This document shows, one piece after another, positions 1 to 11,825 of a DNA stretch of 64,000 bases (positions are counted from its first letter, which is position 1; each line of letters starts with the position of its first letter). The notes under the pieces are model-generated. The model was not told where the DNA came from, searched no databases, and saw nothing but the letters and a program-made list of their open reading frames with translations. Source of the stretch: Breviolum minutum Mf 1.05b.01 (lineage: Eukaryota; Sar; Dinophyceae; Suessiales; Symbiodiniaceae); assembly GCA_000507305.1 (NCBI GenBank), contig DF239900.1, positions 62,001-126,000 of the forward strand. The letters are read 5' to 3'. The position numbers were made by a program, and so were the translations under genes.

Positions 1-1530
1 CTCCCAAATTACATACCTTGTCCCTTTTCAGATCATTTTAATTACCTGCAAGTACATGTGCCATTTTTGTTGTGTCAAAGATCACGGCTAGTCAACCAAC
101 CGCCCCATTAAGTACCACCCCAGAAGCAAGGCCTTATTAAGGGATTTCCCTATTCATAAGGCCTTATTAGACCCTTTATTTGTTGGGGGGCGGTACGTGG
201 CCGGGTGGGGGCCCCGATTGACTGAGCAATGGACAACTCTCGGATGGATGTTTCCTGTTGAACTGGTCAATTTTTTGTTGCTACTTGGAGGATCATCCTA
301 TTTCGTAAATGGTCAACGGCCCTGATGATGGTAAGTCCCCCAAGTAGGGTTGGTCTAGTTATGAATGGCCCTTTTATGGCTTATCAAATGGGTATTACTA
401 ATCACTTACAAGTCCTGGGATGATCCTCGAAGTAGTTCACCACTACGTAGAGAACTACCCTATCAACCCTGTGAATAATGGGATAGACTACCTATCAACT
501 GGTGCAGGATTTCTTCCATCAGCAATTCGTCACTTCGTCATGGAATCCGTCAACTCCAAGGGAAAAACTGCAGAAGGGTTGCAGGGAATGAATAGATACC
601 ATTAAGAATAAATCCATAGGATCCATGTATTGTATATTTTCCCCCTACATGTACCAGAATCAACCAAATTTAGGTAAATATATGGACACTGTGGGATATG
701 TTTTCTCTTGTGATGATTCGATGACTATGATCATTATCATTAAGTTTCTACATAGGAATTTCGTTGACAATCTTCAAGTCTCGCGATGTTATTCAATGTA
801 GGTGCAATTCACTGATCTTACAACCATGCTGCTGATGGCTGAAATCCTGCACCACCCGAGATCTATGAAACCCTATAAAAAAGCCTACTCAGATGTGCGA
901 CAATGTATTTGTATGTATATTTGTTAGGGTCTAAACTCCCATAGGGTTTCCTGTGGTAGAGGATGGTCATCAATCCAATGGTAGCGGTTTACATACCTAT
1001 TACAAGGATTACCTAGTAAAGGTGGGATGACCATCCGCAAGAAAAGGAAGTTTAGACTCTGTCACATAGAGAGTTGTGGAATTTCCTCCAGGAGAAAGTT
1101 GTTGTTTTTGGAAACCCTGCTTTTTTAAGATGAACGAGATTTGTTCTGTAAAACTTCTCACTATTAAATTTTCAATGAAAACAATTTGCGTTCAGTCTGT
1201 TCCAGATTCTTGTACTTTCGGTAGAATATTTGATTCTCTGATAGTATTTGATTTTAGGCCATCAATCTGTGTGAGCTACTTTGACAAATTCAGTTGATGT
1301 ATTTCTAATTTGGAGTTTGCCGCATTTCCTACTATCAGATTTGATGTACCTCCAAACTTCAAAACACATGAACTTGAGTTTGCTCAAATGTTTGATTTTC
1401 ACAAGAAACTAGCTTGTATTTTCTACAAGCTGGGCCCTTACGAGTTATACCGTTATACCATTTATTAGGGATTATTATAGCCCCATCTATAATAGGTAGG
1501 GTGCCATCATCCTGCTGTACAGATTTTTCT
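1..1530. other. Mostly non-coding, MITE fragments
   Basis: No gene can be supported here. The stretch holds a TACCACCCC...GGGGGGCGGTA element at about 110-196, part of a family A element near 455-520, a diverged family F copy near 607-690, and an element with GTCTAAAC termini at about 928-1060. An ORF at 420-605 runs through the family A remnant and is probably not a gene. Confidence 0.5.
928..1062. repeat. MITE with GTCTAAACT termini
   Basis: GTCTAAACTCC at the left end is matched by GGAAGTTTAGAC at the right end, about 130 bp apart. This is a short terminal-inverted-repeat element with no coding capacity. Confidence 0.55.
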
Positions 1531-2369
1531 CAGGCCAGCGCAGGCCGAAGTGCCGGAGAAGATGTGTGGAACGTCAGAGTTGGTTGGAAGGTCGATTTTT
1601 TGCAGGGCCGAGCAGGGATTAGTTGATTAGTTCACCCCGCTGTTTAGAGAATATACAAACAGTGGGCTCCTACTATAGTTTTATATGGAGTTATGGGGCA
1701 TCTTAGAAGTGGCCATATAAATGGGTAACTCGGGTTAGTTCACCTGATATTTAGAGACTTCAACCTGACGACTTTTGATGATCGCTTCAAGAAATTGCCC
1801 AAAGATTTGCTTGTTTATTCCACCAAAATCCCAGTTTATCCCAGTTAATTTAGGAGATGAAAGACTACTTATGTAGGGATTCTTTCATAAACTCCGCTTT
1901 GTTTCAGGCACTAGCAACTACAGTATACGAGTATCACTAGGAATGTGCTGAAAGCCAAGGGGTGATGAATTAATTTCATTCACATGGCCTGGGTGTTCGG
2001 TGTTCCCGAGGCAAATCGTGACAAATCACGGCCATGGTGCCTGAAAAAGTCTTGGGAAATCACGAAAGGTAGGCATTCCTGAAGCAACTTCCAAGCATGA
2101 TGTTTTTTAACTTCAGGGGTGTATAGAATCAACCTAACCCCAAGAAAGAATATGAATCCAATGTATTTATTGGATTGAGTTCCAATCAGAATCCCTAGAG
2201 ATTTTTTTGTCTCAGAGAATGATTATGCGCATGAAATGTCACAGAAGTCACCAACATGAGATTTGTTTGTTGAATTAAAGGTCACACAGAATACTCTCCA
2301 CATTTTCTGTGTTTTTGTTTTAAACTATTTTTCGGGGTGGTGAGGATTGAAAAAAAAGCAAGGCATTGT

Positions 2370-2477
2370 CTCTAGGTGGTGGTTCCAAACAAAAATTAGT
2401 TTCACCCCGAACCTTAGGGAAATGATCCTATTTGACGAGCATATTTGTTCAGATGGGTTGGTTCAATCACCAAGTAG
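2370..2477. repeat. Family E element
   Basis: The element starts CTAGGTGGTGG, has the internal block TTCACCCCGA...GGGAAATGATCC and ends near GGTTGGTTCAATCACC. It belongs to the same family as the copies at 17028, 19537, 28943, 38134 and 62757. Confidence 0.7.
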
Positions 2478-3077
2478 CTATGATCACCTTGGAAAAAACA
2501 ATAATTTGTGTGGGTTTTAAGGGGTGAAGGTTCATGAAACTTGGGTGGTTTTTTTCGTGTCTTTGCTGTTAAAAGCTTAATTTTGCTCAAAGAAAGCAAA
2601 AACATAACCTTTGAACGCAGATGCGTATTGAGAGGGATGAATAATTTTGCTTGTTCCTCAGTGAGTCGAAAGGAATTTGTTTGTTCGCATTTGAATCAAG
2701 TCATATCAAAACTCCGTATTATGTAACGTGTGCTTTTTGAAAGGATACCTATCAAACAGTAAGTAAGCAGGAATCACCACATAGAATATCGATGAATATT
2801 ATGTAGTATAGCTATATTTTGGGGGTTGCCAAAACCGTTTAGCAGTGTGTAAATAATCCATGAATTCTTATGAAGGGAACCAGTGTGTGGGGCCGCCTAC
2901 CTGCGTCGGTCTTTCCATTTTTGTTGTTCCGTCATGCTGCTGCCATGGCACCAGAGCAAAATGGTTATGCCAAAGGCAGGCGTTAAAATGGTGGGACGGG
3001 CCCTTGGGATGGGGGCCCCTACATGTTTCACCTTTCACCCCGCTGTTGGAGCCCTTGTAGCAGGGGATTGGGACCCA

Positions 3078-3170
3078 ATAAATAGCCATGTGATATGAGG
3101 TGTATGAATGGGGTTGATTCTTAAGGGTACCCCCATGCCAAGGGGTTTTAAAACCACCATTTTTCCTATT
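3078..3170. repeat. Family M repeat
   Basis: This segment is an inverted match to 19136-19215. Shared blocks are GGTGGTTTTAAAA, ATGGGGG and AATCAACCCCATT. Its ends were not resolved. Confidence 0.5.
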
Positions 3171-3288
3171 GTGGGATGGATATCTGGGGAGCCATCCTTC
3201 AAAACCAGCCACCTCACCCGTGATGGCTCCCAAAATGTGGCTGTGTGTTTAAAGAAAAAAACAGCAACGCCAAAAAAATCTAAATCTA

Positions 3289-3410
3289 CCATCCCTGAAA
3301 CTAACAGCAAAAGCACCTGAAAATTGATGGTTGGAATGCTAGTTTCCCTTTTGGGTCCCGGCCTATTTTCAATGTCAAGATGCTAGTTTCAGGGAGGGTA
3401 TTCATTTCCA
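3289..3410. repeat. Family B element
   Basis: CCCTGAAACTAACAG at the left is mirrored by CTAGTTTCAGGGAGGGTA at the right. Family B is the most abundant element in the window. Other copies not listed separately lie near 4172, 19945, 20190, 34204, 36388 and 55387. Confidence 0.65.
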
Positions 3411-3419
3411 TGTGGAAGA

Positions 3420-4489
3420 TATCCATTGACAAATTCCAAAAAAATCTGGTTTTCACCAAGCTTGCAGCTCAAACCATGCAACTGCGATACTTGCACCCTG
3501 GAAAATGAACATGAATCACCTAAGCATCCACCCAATTGAAATCCGGAAAATCATTTGAACCATCCACTTCCATTGTTTGGGTTCCATGCGAATTTTCCAG
3601 GTCGTTCTACTTATCCATTGCCAAAATTTTGACTTCTACGAAACTGCACGAATGTCACGAATCCCGTCCCCAAGGTGAAGTGGTGAAGCAGAACATTCAT
3701 ACCTGTGATCATTGTGGTGAAGAATGCTTGTCCAGATGCTTCAACTGATGAAGATGGTATCGGTTTTGGACAACGAAAGAAAACATGAAGGAATAATGTA
3801 GTGCATAAATGCAAATACATAGTAATACATGGTATATGTTTAAATGTTATCATATTGTATTAAATATATTTATTTGTGCATATACATCAATGTGTAGTGC
3901 AATTCTCGGGATCCGAGTCAAATTCCTATTGGTTATCATAGATTATAGATTGTGTCTAGTTTTTTTTTTTTTTTTTTCGGTTGGGATATTGAGGCCTAGT
4001 GGTGGCCAACTTCCAAATCTAAAATTCTAGTAGACAAATCTGAAGAGATCGTGGGTCAAGACCCAGTTCTGTGGGGAAAATAATGATGGCGTATGAGGAT
4101 ACCTGTTAAAGAACCAGTAATTATAATGGAAAGTAAGAGTTCTATTTGATCCCAGATAATCCCAGATACATTCCCTAAAACTATCTGAAAATCAATATAA
4201 TGGTTGGAAGATGAATTTCCTCTTGCAAGAGCCTATTTTCAGGGGCTAGCTGTTAGGTTTAGGGAGGGTTGTTTGTTTGATTTTCCAAACTTTCAACATG
4301 AATACTGTAAATACAGCATGTCGCGACTCAAAATGTCATGAACAGTCGACTTTCCATGTTTCTCGCTGTTAACCCATAGTAGTGCATGTATGGTATATAT
4401 ATATATATATACCTACGTTTGGTTGATCTTTATGGTAAATGTATAGGTAAACATACAAAAATCAACCATGGTCGATTCTCATTCTTCAG
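3420..4489. other. Non-coding stretch
   Basis: Apart from a diverged family B copy (about 4172-4267) and an (AT)n-containing family F copy (about 4385-4475), nothing recognisable is present. Confidence 0.4.
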
Positions 4490-4620
4490 GAAATGCGCTT
4501 TTCAAACACTTGGCATCGAAATGTGATCCACTGGCCGCAAAGGCCAAGGAAACCAAGGAGCGAAGCGACGGGAAAAAAATCCTGTCGCTGGGGGGGAAGA
4601 GACGAGAGGGAAAGACCTGA
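4490..4620 (+). CDS. Candidate exon, Lys/Arg-rich
   Basis: A polypyrimidine-rich acceptor (CTTCAG|GA) opens a frame that reads HLASKCDPLAAKAKETKERS and then a lysine-rich stretch to a TGA at 4618. A true donor may lie before the stop. The family F element ends just upstream. The product is unrecognised. Codon content is clearly richer in GC than its flanks. Confidence 0.5.
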
Positions 4621-5689
4621 AATCCTGAAATCCGTCAAAAATTGAATGGAACCTTACCAATGGAACCCCTAAGCAAGTTGCGATCGAGCTATATACATTA
4701 TATACTCAGGTTTAGGGGTCCGTTCAGTGGGTCCTGTTGGAGATCTCTTGGATGAAAACGAACATTTTGACCCTGAAGATAGGCCGAAACGACCCAAAAG
4801 GAGAAGTCACCGAACCCAACCATTGATTTTCCGGGACGAACTGTTAGTTTCAGGGAGTGTAGTCAGAAAAAAAGATGCCAGCACCCCTTGCAAGGTGCTG
4901 GTATATGATGGTTTTTGTTTTTAGTATCATATTCTGTTTTTAGCTACAGTAGTAGTTGTTAGTCATTTTGTTTCACCAATCCGTTGAATTTGTAATTTTG
5001 GTTTGAGGTTCCATGCGGTAACCTCCCCAAGATTTTGAACCCCCCAAATCACCGGTGAAATGCATCTGAATGTGTTTCCAAGTTCCGAGGGTTTCCGAAA
5101 CATGTTCTTTTCACTTATCCCCCCAAAAATGTTTTCAGGAGTTACCTTTCCTAAGACTAAGATGGCACCTGAAGAGATGCCATCCTAAAACTGAAATGTC
5201 ATCTTTCAACATCTTCCAACACTCAATTGTAAGTTGTGTTAGTTTGAGGAGGGTAGCACATTATATTTCAAAGTACAGAGACCCCCAATAACAAATATCC
5301 CACTATAAACATGGTTCAGTACGAAACTGATGAATCAAATTCAGCCGTCCCTATTTTGAGCTCACATTTGTTTGGAGTTTGGTATGATCAGATTCGTAAA
5401 AAATAAGCACTCCACTGAAAAACTGACATGGCCCCCTGGAAAACTCGAGGATTCTTACTGGTGAATAAGAGATAGAAAGGGTAGTTTTGTGCATGATTCT
5501 GTTTTTTGTGAGTACTTTGATGCTCAACAAGGGTAGCTGGTGGATGACATTTATAACTTGCAGTCTGTTTGGGAATGGATCTTGACAGATGCAGCATCAA
5601 TTCCCATAGGATCCATGGGACTGGTATATTTACCTGCATTTGGATGATTTCTATGGTACACGGTACAAGTATCAATAATAGGTAAATAT

Positions 5690-5792
5690 ACGCCTGAAGA
5701 TTAAACATGGAACATAATCATGGAGTTTTTGGAAGATCATTTTTTATTTTCTGAATGGGGTGATTTCTGGGTTCCAGCCGTTAATCTTAGGG
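5690..5792. repeat. Family D element
   Basis: CTGAAGATTAAACATGG at the left is mirrored by CCGTTAATCTTAGGGTGTA at the right. The copy is diverged from those at 43081 and 60748. Confidence 0.6.
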
Positions 5793-6341
5793 TGTATTAA
5801 CCATACATGGATCATATCGGTCATTGGATCCGTCATGAAGGGCGGTCGTGCACTCGTTCGGTTTTCAGGAGCGAATCCTTTTTGCCATTGGCTATTTGGG
5901 TTCCTCAGCAGGGTTGAGGTGCTGGCAGTGCTGGTGACAACGCAGGGTTTTGACAAAACACACCTGAAAAATGGTGCCGTCAAAGCACTGTTTGTAGAGG
6001 AACCCATGTTTTTTTTGGTTTGTGTAATGATTAACTAACGACAGAACATGAAAGGCACCTCCGAATTCAATATTGGAACATTATCTACCATCACCATTGG
6101 TTTGGTTTCATGTAGATTAAGAAAACATGTTTGATTGTTTGACTGCTGTAGTAGTTGTAATGTTTGGGTAACCCAGCCCTAGGGACTCGAAATTATTACT
6201 GGTGCGTAGTTTTTCGGCAAACCTTTCGTCTGATGAAAGATATTCAACGACATTTCAAGGGGTTTTAAAGTTTAAAAACATTTCCATCAAAAGTCATGGG
6301 CCATACAGACAATCCTTCACCTTTCCGTTCTTTTTTTTTAA

Positions 6342-6614
6342 AGCCCAACTTTCATTCCGCTTCAACAGATTTTCTCAAACCAAAAAATCTCCTGGGACAA
6401 AATTCACGCCCCCATCCAACCCCAGCGGCCGGCCTCGGCCTCAAAAGGTTCGGGATACCGTTGCAGTGCCTTGCAGAATCCCCTGGACGAAGCGCAGAAA
6501 CCCAGCGTCGAAGGACGCTTCCTGGAGGCGTTGCGTCGGGCCGCGGCCATTTCCGAAACGCCCCTGGAGGTGTTGGGCGTGATGCGTGCGGCGCGTACGG
6601 ATCGAGGCGGATGA
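6342..6614 (+). CDS. Candidate exon, unknown protein
   Basis: The frame is open from 6342 to TGA 6612-6614. Its last 45 codons after an AG at 6475-6476 read VEGRFLEALRRAAAISETPL followed by EVLGVMRAAR. GC content here is near 60 percent, far above the flanks. The helical, alanine-rich text looks like a real domain, but I do not recognise it. The 5' boundary is uncertain, and a GC donor or the TGA could end the exon. Confidence 0.6.
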   Translation, partial: SPTFIPLQQIFSNQKISWDKIHAPIQPQRPASASKGSGYRCSALQNPLDEAQKPSVEGRFLEALRRAAAISETPLEVLGVMRAARTDRGG

Positions 6615-7264
6615 TATCCAATGGTTGGCAGAAAAGGGTGGGAAATATATGAAAATATAGGATATAATGATATGTTGATATATAGAATATAGCGGATGAA
6701 GGGAGGAAAAGCAGAGAGTTGCGATTGAAAAGATGAGTTGGAAGTTGTTCTTTTCCCTAGGAATCCAGTCATATTCTCTGATGATTCCGGCGTCCAATCA
6801 CCTCCTCAGTTTGTTTGTATGAATTTTATGCAGCTTGTTTGTTTATGCAAACGTGAGGGATGAAGCAAGAAGACAAACTGATGAAAATGAACAATAGAAC
6901 CAACATATTTCTACCTACACTCATTCGCGAGAAATAAGCGTCCAGACATGTTCATTGATGTACACCAAGACATTCAGAAATTGACATTTGATCTGCAAAT
7001 GCGAAAAGATCAAAAAAACCTCCTTCACACGTCCACAGATGAGTATCGGACAAAATTAGGTATGACCAAAGTAGTATTGAGAGGGTCGTGTGGCCCTCAG
7101 GAAGGTTTGTACAAGGTGCCGCCACTGCAAAAACCGATAGGGGCCCACCCTAGTTAAGGATGTCCCCTCGCCATGTACCAATTTTTTTCCGTAACTCAGA
7201 TGATCTTTTTGTTTCACCAAGAGAACCCAGTTTCAACATATTTCAACGAGAGGTTTCCATGCAG

Positions 7265-7350
7265 TTGAGAGCGTCCTTGTGGTGTCTATGAAGCCTTGCG
7301 TTTTCAGTGATGCAGCATCTTGGCATAGTGACGTCACACGACCTAAAAAG
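7265..7350 (+). CDS. Candidate exon, unknown protein
   Basis: Acceptor CCATGCAG|T and donor AAAAAG|GTAGCT bound a frame reading VLVVSMKPCVFSDAASWHSD then VTRPKK. It ends in phase 0, and the next exon candidate at 7397 starts in phase 0. The intervening intron would be only 46 bp. Confidence 0.5.
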
Positions 7351-7396
7351 GTAGCTAAGGAAGGGAAATGTTCTTGGCTATTTCCGGAAAATCCAG

Positions 7397-7605
7397 GTTG
7401 GTGAAGTATTATATATAATTTGGCGAGATCATTCTTTGTACTTCATACTGTTGATGGAAGAAATCCGGCTAACCACTTGATAGGTATTTCATCCCATTAT
7501 GTGCAAGTTCTTTTTACATCCCAGGTGGTTGTTTGGTATTTCTTCCATCAACAGTAGGGCGGTCAGATTGCCACAAAGGGGATCTTTTCCAAAGAGTCTC
7601 TTCAG
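7397..7605 (+). CDS. Two exons split by a family A element
   Basis: Exon 7397-7449 follows TCCAG|GTT and reads VGEVLYIIWRDHSLYFI plus two bases. Removing 7450-7554 (GTTGATGG...CATCAACAG) joins CT to T and continues LRAVRLPQRGSFPKSLF. A GC donor is possible at 7605; otherwise the frame runs on to a TAA near 7663. The product is unrecognised. Confidence 0.55.
7448..7554. repeat. Family A element (introner-like)
   Basis: The termini CTGTTGATGGAAGAAATCC and GGTATTTCTTCCATCAACAG are inverted repeats, flanked on both sides by TA. A GT at 7450 and an AG at 7553-7554 allow exact splicing into an open frame. Confidence 0.75.
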
Positions 7606-8140
7606 GCTGAACGAAATAATATATGTAGTTCAGGCAGATGACTTAACTCCAATACTGGGTTAATGAATCAATCCGGTCTACAGGAAAACTGCCTACATTG
7701 AATCCCCATGCTATAAAAAAAAAGAAGGCAATTAGCAAGATAGTAGCATAAATTTGTGCACCATACGTTGTGTTTGTCACCATAACATTCTACCACTACA
7801 GTTTTTGTTTGCTGGTCAAGGGCATCTCACAGTCATGAGTCATGAAATTTGGTCCTTTAAGTGTTGGTGAGTTCCTGCCCAAATGATCTGGCAGGTTGCG
7901 TTCTTGCGAGTGTATAACAGTATAAACTCAGCCCAATTGGCCCAAAAGTCTTTGATTTATCTTCAAAGGTTGCCACTTTGTTGTTGCATCAAATTCTTGA
8001 TATTGGTCAACGATCTTTCTTCATCTTACCCTTCGCCCATCCACCTTTCCTGGTTCTTTAAAAAACAGGTTTCGAAAGGGCTTACAATGGGGACCCGCCA
8101 CCAGCACAAGACCAGTCAATCCGTAGCAACCAATCCTTAG

Positions 8141-8278
8141 GATTTACGTCGTGAGTTGGAAGACTCGGAGATTTGGTTGTTAGCACCACCCAAGTCCTTG
8201 GCATCCTTGGAAAAACCACAGCAGTCGATCTTTGAGAAGATCTACACACCCAGGCGAAGGGAAAGAGGTGGGACGTAA
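8141..8278 (+). CDS. Candidate exon, charged protein
   Basis: Acceptor CCTTAG|GAT (AG|G type) opens DLRRELEDSEIWLLAPPKSL followed by ASLEKPQQSIFEKIYTPRRR, with a TAA at 8276-8278. A GT donor is present at 8268. The stop may be real (last exon) or intronic. The product is unrecognised. Confidence 0.6.
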   Translation, partial: DLRRELEDSEIWLLAPPKSLASLEKPQQSIFEKIYTPRRRERGGT

Positions 8279-8559
8279 ATCCTCACGAATGATAGGGTGA
8301 ATATATACAGATACATCTTTACTACACTAATCTCTGTGTTCCATGTTTTTTATATGATACTGTTGAATTTGATGAGATGTCTCTTGAAATTGTCAGAAAC
8401 AAATGCAGATGAATTTAGAGCATGGCAGCATAGCTCATGCAGGTGTGCCTCATCACTCTTGGTCCATTGCTCCATTGGAGTTTCAGAAGGGTTATTTTAG
8501 GGCAATGTTTTCACTCTTTTGCGGCCGGAAATGCTTCGCCCAGACACTTGCGGCTCTCA

Positions 8560-9225
8560 GAAAAAAAAAAAAAACCGCTCATCTTCCAGTTCCCTATAAA
8601 CTTTTGGAGCGTTTTTTTTGTATATGCATATATATATATGTTACATCCTGCAGCCCCATCTCTCGTTTTGTCGACTCACGTTTTTGACTGATGGCTTAGC
8701 CGAACCGACCAGAGGCGGAAAACTTTTGCAGTGCACATACCATACTTTGCCTTGATCACGCCGTTTCTTTTCGGCAAAAATTTGTACGGTTTTCGCTGTT
8801 GTGTTTGTTTCACAAGAGATTTCTTTTGTAAGATTTGTTTCAAGTGCTTGTTTCATCTAAGTTTAGGACATGGGCAGGTTCACTCTCGGTCAGCATCCAT
8901 CTTTTTGAAGCTAAAATTCTATGGATTAGTGATGCCTTGATTCCCCACAGGAGTGAGCCTATTGAACTTTCCAGGTGAGAAGTTGTAAGATGCGCATCTT
9001 GTAGCATTGAAATTTACCCAAATCAAATTCAATTCACCATACCGAGGGTAGAGTTTAATCCATTTGTTCAACCAAGAAGGATCCGCCACAAACTCAAACT
9101 ACAAACATACTCTTTCAAAAAATCTACACACAACTCATGTTTTTAGTGTGTTAAGTCGTCATATACATCCACTTTCTTCTTTGTCAGTTTTCATTGGAGA
9201 TTGACTATATAATATGGATGCTTCC
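8560..9225. other. Non-coding stretch
   Basis: AT-rich sequence with a short (AT)n run near 8630. No element or exon can be supported. Confidence 0.35.
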
Positions 9226-9312
9226 TAAAATGGTGGTACCCAATATCTATTGGTTTTCCTAAAAATGATCATTTTGGTGTGTTTTGGGGTGGTACCACCA
9301 TTTAAGGAAGCA
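9226..9312. repeat. Family G element
   Basis: AAATGGTGGTACCCAATA at the left mirrors GGGGTGGTACCACCATTT at the right, with the self-complementary core AAATGATCATTT. The second copy lies at 22468-22562 in inverse orientation. Confidence 0.7.
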
Positions 9313-9316
9313 CCCT

Positions 9317-9484
9317 GTAATCCTGAGATACTCACTTGCACGGGATGATTCTTTGCCAAGGTTTGAACGTGATTCGTGGTCTACTTCCCAACTTTTAGGA
9401 CACCCCATTGGGCTGGGAGACTGGGAGTCATTTAAAAGAACCTCGGGGCGTTTTGGCCCCTGTTATGCATGGTGTTTTTTGTAA
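9317..9484 (+). CDS. Candidate exon after family G element
   Basis: The frame reads SLARDDSLPRFERDSWSTSQ then LLGHPIGLGDWESFKRTSG and ends at a TAA. It starts directly after the family G element. A GT donor is available near 9470. The product is unrecognised. Confidence 0.4.
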   Translation, partial: VILRYSLARDDSLPRFERDSWSTSQLLGHPIGLGDWESFKRTSGRFGPCYAWCFL

Positions 9485-10124
9485 TGCTTACCAAATATCC
9501 ATGGTTTTTTGTTGGGGGGAGGGGGTTGGGCAGTGACAAAGGAAAGATATCGGTTCTTTTCCTAAAAACAAGGATACCCTAAGTATCCTGACCCCTCAAA
9601 ACTGGCTATTTTGAGTTTACCTCCCCCTTCGAAATACAGGTTTAACTCCCGTCCATTGGAGGGTTTGAATCGCTGATCCTTAGGGTAGATTTTTGGGGCT
9701 CTCGAGTTTCCGGCATGAAGTTTCGCTTCGGAAGCTGATGGTCCTTTCGTTGAGTTGGTTCATTTTCTGTTTTTGGGTTTGGTTTTGCAAGATGTTTGTC
9801 AGAAGGAGATTTGTGGATGTTTGAAACGGCAAGTCCCTACATTTTTTTTGAGGGTCTTCTGGGTTGCTGAATGATGAGCATTTGGCTTTCTTTGATTATA
9901 TAGATATTACTGTTAGTAAATACATTACAAGAGTATAGGAATTGTGCATGTGCAGATGTGAATTCAATGTATGTGTATGTGTAAATGTTGATGTCTATTT
10001 GTACAATATTTTCAATCATGTTGTATAAGTATAAGTATATATCTAAGTATACAAGTATATATGTGTCAATATGAGTATCAGTATGAGAGTATTTAGGCAG
10101 ACATAAACAATATGAAGCAGGTAG

Positions 10125-10229
10125 AAATGCCATATTAACATCTACCTCCATGAAACGGACCCATTGCACTTCTCCGATGAGGAGGAATTTGGTTCCCCGA
10201 CCGCAGTGTCAAGACTTGATGACACAGAC
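10125..10229 (+). CDS. Candidate exon, acidic
   Basis: Acceptor GGTAG|AAA and donor CAGAC|GTGGGG bound exactly 35 codons, including YLHETDPLHFSDEEEFGSPT and AVSRLDDTD. The text is acidic and well composed but unrecognised. Confidence 0.55.
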
Positions 10230-10604
10230 GTGGGGGTCTGACAGGATGGTCAAGCTTAAGAGAACGATATTTCACCTCTCGGGAATATGACATTTTAATT
10301 TCCAGATGCACGTAGATGTGTGAGATTACCGATAAAGTGATTTCTACCAAAGTAATATGAGAGATGAACTTCGTTGAGACCAAGTACGGTAAGGTGAAAC
10401 TTGGAAGTCTCCCACGTGAGACACGCTGTAGGTAGTACGGGTTGAAGATTGAATGTTTTTTCCCTGAAACCTGAAATGTTCCTATTTCATACTGAGTTGT
10501 GTGTCATTTTCTTTCATCCCGACTTTTTTTTAAGAAACATATATTGATATTGGCATATTGGTTTGAACCTTCTTATCACAACCCCCATCATCTTTTTTTT
10601 AAAG

Positions 10605-10690
10605 AAGAAAATCTTCTAGTTGACCATTTTGCTCATGGCATCTTGGACACCATCCATCCACCCGTTTGGGAAAACTGGGCAAAGATTCAG
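10605..10690 (+). CDS. Candidate exon
   Basis: A pyrimidine tract and TTAAAG acceptor precede ENLLVDHFAHGILDTIHPPV then WENWAKIQ, with donor ATTCAG|GTTTGG. The product is unrecognised. Confidence 0.5.
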
Positions 10691-10919
10691 GTTTGGTCCT
10701 GTCCATCAAGGTTGCTCTGTGTTAGAGATTGTTACCTTGCTGGAGGGACTGGATCTGATTCTTGGATGAACATGTAGCAAAAACAAATGCCCCTGGAAGC
10801 CTCAAGGGAATGCAAATAGAAACATGGATAAATTGACTGTCAATGGGTACGTTTTTTTTTTGTTTTAAAGAGCAAAAACGATAATATGATATTTAAATCA
10901 TATTTACAGTGATTGAAAA

Positions 10920-11005
10920 GTAGATGGCACAGTCCCTACATTCCTACATCTCGGTTTATAAGGACCCTTTACATACCTACCTTTTGGTATCTGTGCCATC
11001 TATTT
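10920..11005. repeat. Short MITE with AGATGGCACAG ends
   Basis: GTAGATGGCACAG at the left is the inverse of CTGTGCCATCTA at the right, 85 bp apart. Confidence 0.5.
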
Positions 11006-11169
11006 TGACCTCAAGGTATTCTGACATTCCTTATTTGCTGGTTTATTTTTTGAACCCTTTGGAAATGGGCATGTGTGATGAAGTCTCATGTTCCAAAGTG
11101 TATCATGGACCACCTTTTGATCGCGGGCGGCACTTGCACACTGTGCTTGGTACTGCAACTGATCAATTC

Positions 11170-11266
11170 TAGGGGGTGGTTTCAAATATTTTTAATTTTC
11201 ACCCCTATTTGGGAAGATTTCCAATTTGACTAATATTTTTCAGATGGGTTGAAACCACCAACTAGA
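11170..11266. repeat. Family E element
   Basis: Starts TCTAGGGGGTGGTTTCAAA, a mutated form of CTAGGTGGTGG, and ends TTGAAACCACCAACTAG. It follows coding-like text at about 11069-11160 that ends at the CTAG. Confidence 0.7.
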
Positions 11267-11410
11267 ATTATTTGTCCATCTATCGTTTTTGATGGTATTC
11301 TGGAAACATGTACTTTCCCAATCCAGCAATGCATCCGGGAATATCCTAAGAAAGGGATTTGCGCCTTGAATCCGATTCTATAGAGGATGAGATTGGAACC
11401 CTTAGTCTGA

Positions 11411-11667
11411 ATATGGGAGGTGATTGGATTCCATGGGTGTAGTTGCTTCATCGGTAGGCTTGATTACTTACATTCCAATAAACTAACATAGCTGGCTGGA
11501 AAATGGACCCAACTTGAAGATGTATTTCCTAGTGAAACTGGGGATATTCCAGCCAGCTATATTAGTTTACCAGAGGGTACGGGAAATTTCCCTGTTCTCT
11601 ATGGGGAAAACCAAGGACGGTTTCTAGCAACGACGTGGAATTCGAAACGGGCAAAGGACATGTGCAG
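11411..11667 (+). CDS. Two exons split by a family B element
   Basis: The exon ending at 11453 reads IWEVIGFHGCSCFI plus one base. Removing 11454-11573 (GTAGGC...TTTACCAG) joins it in frame to 11574-11667, which reads GTGNFPVLYGENQGRFLATT then WNSKRAKDMC and ends at donor GCAG|GTTGGA. The second exon is well supported; the first is weaker. Confidence 0.45.
11466..11580. repeat. Family B element, TTACCAG subtype
   Basis: AATAAACTAACATAGCTGGC is mirrored by GCCAGCTATATTAGTTTACC. The right terminus carries the acceptor-like TTTACCAG|AGGG. Confidence 0.65.
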
Positions 11668-11798
11668 GTTGGAGCGTTGTGCGTTTTTGTTAACTGGAAG
11701 AGCAAACAAACATCTCGTTTTTTTGGGTTTGGATACCCAAGTAGGCCAGGAAAATGGTCAAGATGCGAACTGTTAAGCTTGTAATTGTTTTGTTTCAG

Positions 11799-11825
11799 AA
11801 ATTTTCAGAGATCCTGGAGCATCAG
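11799..11825 (+). CDS. Candidate 27-bp micro-exon
   Basis: A strong acceptor (TTGTTTTGTTTCAG) and donor (CAG|GTAAAAG) enclose 27 bp. In the phase left by the exon ending at 11667 it reads NFQRSWSI with split codons at both ends, so the phases agree. Confidence 0.35.

Noticed and set aside
2868..3316. Minus-strand ORFs of 121 and 93 codons
   Set aside because: They overlap a family M repeat and have no splice or start context.
3960..3978. Poly-T tract as a LINE or SINE tail
   Set aside because: Isolated homopolymer with no element body or target duplication next to it.
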